Below are positions 5,870 through 7,135 of a stretch of DNA of 7,135 nt, piece after piece. How positions within the stretch are numbered: the first letter of the stretch is position 1; each line of letters opens with the position of its first letter. Source of the stretch: Hydrogenophilales bacterium RIFOXYD1_FULL_62_11 (lineage in GTDB: Bacteria; Pseudomonadota; Gammaproteobacteria; Burkholderiales; Thiobacillaceae); contig MGZO01000091.1 of the NCBI GenBank assembly GCA_001802655.1, forward strand, positions 45,142 to 52,276, written 5' to 3'. The notes under the pieces were generated by a model. The model saw only the letters and a program-made list of their open reading frames with translations. It was not told where the DNA came from and did no database searches. A program made the position numbers and the translations under genes.

Positions 5870-6457
5870 TCACAGGCAACCCTTTGTCGAGGGCATCACA
5901 TCGCCCATACGTGCATCGGGCTCAACCGCCATGCGTAGCGCGCGGCCAAACGCCTTGAAAATCGTCTCGGCCTGATGGTGCGCGTTGATGCCGCGCAGGT
6001 TATCGATGTGCAGCGTGACGCCCGCATGGTTGATAAAGCCACGAAAAAATTCGAGAAACAGATCCACATCGAAATCGCCAATACGTGCCCGCGTGTAATC
6101 CACGTGGTATTCGATTCCCGGACGACCTGACAAATCAATCACGACCCGCGACAAAGCCTCGTCAAGCGGCACATAGGCATGGCCGTAGCGGCGGATGCCT
6201 TTCTTGTCGCCCAGCGCCTGTGCAAAAGCCTGACCGAAGGTGATGCCGGCGTCTTCGACCGTGTGGTGTGCATCGATGTGCAAATCGCCTGTAGCCTGGA
6301 TATCCAGATCAATCAGGCCATGGCGAGCAATCTGATCCAGCATGTGGTCCAGAAAAGGCACACCGGTCGCGAGCCTGGCTGCGCCGGTGCCATCAAGATT
6401 GAGGCTGACGGTAATCTGGGTTTCCAGAGTGTTGCGGGTAACGGTTGCGGTGCGCAT
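5870..6457 (-). CDS. hisB: Imidazoleglycerol-phosphate dehydratase, monofunctional
   Basis: HisB here is the stand-alone dehydratase that converts imidazole glycerol phosphate to imidazole acetol phosphate. At 195 residues it has the normal length for the monofunctional enzyme. It lacks the N-terminal histidinol-phosphate phosphatase domain of enteric HisB, so that activity must come from another gene. The two Mn-binding motifs are present: HHTVED (64-69) and NAHHQAE (158-164), with further conserved residues in PFLDHMLDQIARHG (34-47). RTATVTRNTLET at the N-terminus fits the family start. The gene follows hisC after 33 bases. No Shine-Dalgarno is apparent before its ATG. Its TGA falls beside the hisH start region. 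Confidence 0.98.
   Translation of the reverse strand: MRTATVTRNTLETQITVSLNLDGTGAARLATGVPFLDHMLDQIARHGLIDLDIQATGDLHIDAHHTVEDAGITFGQAFAQALGDKKGIRRYGHAYVPLDEALSRVVIDLSGRPGIEYHVDYTRARIGDFDVDLFLEFFRGFINHAGVTLHIDNLRGINAHHQAETIFKAFGRALRMAVEPDARMGDVMPSTKGCL
5880..5885 (-). promoter_or_regulatory. Shine-Dalgarno of hisH
   Basis: AAAGGG lies six bases before the GTG at 5873 and twelve before the ATG at 5867. The shorter spacing is the more usual one and is the main reason to consider GTG as the true hisH start. It lies inside the last codons of hisB. Confidence 0.5.
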
Positions 6458-6490
6458 GGCGTCGAATATAAAAACTGTATGGGAATTCTA

Positions 6491-7135
6491 TCAGGCCACG
6501 ATTGCTTTCAATGCGACGACTAACGCATCGCATTGCGCATCGGTGCCTACGGTGATGCGCAAAAAAGACGCAATGCGGGCTGGACTTTTGAAATGACGCA
6601 CGATGATGTTGCGCTCACGCAGACTTGCAGCCAATTTGGCACCGTCGTGGGCAGGGTGACGCACAAAAATGAAATTGGCCGCCGATGGCAACACGTCGAA
6701 CCCCATTTCGGCCATTGCGGCCACCAGACGAGTACGGGTCGCCACCACCCTGGCACAAAGCGTCTCAAAATAAGCATGATCCTGCATCGAGGCCAGCGCA
6801 CCCGCCTGCGCGAACCGATCGAGCGGATAAGAATTGAAGCTGTCCTTGACGCGATTGAGTGCTTCGATCAAATGCGGTTGCCCAATGGCATAACCCACAC
6901 GCAATCCGGCCAGCGCATGCGATTTGGACAGCGTCCGCGTCACCAGCAACTGGGGAAAGCGCGCCACCAGACTCACCGCCGACACGCCACCGAAATCGAT
7001 ATACGCTTCATCGATCACAACCACCGAATCCGCATTGCCCGCCAACAGGCGCTCAATCTCATTCAACGCCAGCAAACGCCCTGTCGGTGCATTGGGGTTG
7101 GGGAAAATCACGCCGCCGTTGGGTTCCAGATAATC
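6491..7135 (-). CDS. hisC: Histidinol-phosphate aminotransferase, C-terminal part (cut by window edge)
   Basis: HisC is a PLP-dependent fold type I aminotransferase that makes histidinol phosphate from imidazole acetol phosphate and glutamate. Only the last 214 residues lie in the window; the frame is open to the edge, and about 140 N-terminal residues are expected beyond it. Counting from the edge, the visible marks are FPNPNAPTG (11-19) with the PLP-contacting asparagine, DEAYIDF (42-48) with D42 and Y45, and TLSKSHALAGLRVG (68-81) with Schiff-base lysine K71 and R79. Near the end are SAANFIFVRH and FLRITVGT, the latter with the substrate-carboxylate or phosphate-binding arginine of the family. 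Context before hisB supports HisC over other aminotransferases. An internal GTG at 7111 is not a start, because coding continues upstream (YLEPNGG). Confidence 0.96.
   Translation of the reverse strand, partial: DYLEPNGGVIFPNPNAPTGRLLALNEIERLLAGNADSVVVIDEAYIDFGGVSAVSLVARFPQLLVTRTLSKSHALAGLRVGYAIGQPHLIEALNRVKDSFNSYPLDRFAQAGALASMQDHAYFETLCARVVATRTRLVAAMAEMGFDVLPSAANFIFVRHPAHDGAKLAASLRERNIIVRHFKSPARIASFLRITVGTDAQCDALVVALKAIVA

Noticed and set aside
5292..5975. Long plus-strand open frame of 227 codons opposite hisH and hisB
   Set aside because: It lies wholly antisense to two genes with clear catalytic motifs, has no recognisable domain, and its composition is what the reverse strand of GC-rich coding DNA produces.

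Overview
The window is one continuous minus-strand gene array from a Gram-negative bacterium, most likely a betaproteobacterium. The evidence is the gene order hisC-hisB-hisH-hisA-hisF-hisI-hisE-hinT-tatA-tatB-tatC, the monofunctional HisB, HisI and HisE proteins (fused forms occur in enterics), the proteobacterial-type TatABC set, and an Amt whose N-terminus resembles betaproteobacterial transporters. I cannot name a genus from sequence alone.

Layout in transcription order, from high to low coordinates: the 3' part of hisC (7135-6491, cut by the window edge); hisB (6457-5870); hisH (5867-5184); hisA (5140-4385); hisF (4367-3612); hisI (3615-3229); hisE (3232-2915); hinT (2922-2581); tatA (2568-2356); tatB (2291-1827); tatC (1830-991); and the 5' part of an ammonium transporter gene (921-1, cut by the window edge). 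Every real gene is on the minus strand. Overlaps of 4 to 8 bases join hisF/hisI, hisI/hisE, hisE/hinT and tatB/tatC, and the longest gap between genes is 69 bases. There is no gene-free stretch over 300 bases, and I see no tRNA, rRNA, CRISPR array, insertion sequence or prophage gene.

The his genes cover the pathway from PR-ATP to histidinol phosphate: HisE and HisI (pyrophosphohydrolase and cyclohydrolase), HisA (isomerase), HisH/HisF (glutamine amidotransferase and cyclase), HisB (dehydratase) and HisC (aminotransferase). HisG and HisD are not in the window and are expected upstream. HinT is a cytosolic HIT-family nucleotide hydrolase. TatABC forms the twin-arginine translocase in the inner membrane. 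Amt would import ammonium, the nitrogen source from which the glutamine used by HisH is made.

I did not find a previously undescribed system: the genes are ordinary housekeeping genes. What merits a second look is at the junctions. There is a terminator-like hairpin plus U-tract at the end of hisH, small hairpins filling the space before hisF and tatB where no Shine-Dalgarno is visible, and GTG starts in GTGA overlaps. All regulatory calls rest on reading by eye, without folding energies or alignments.
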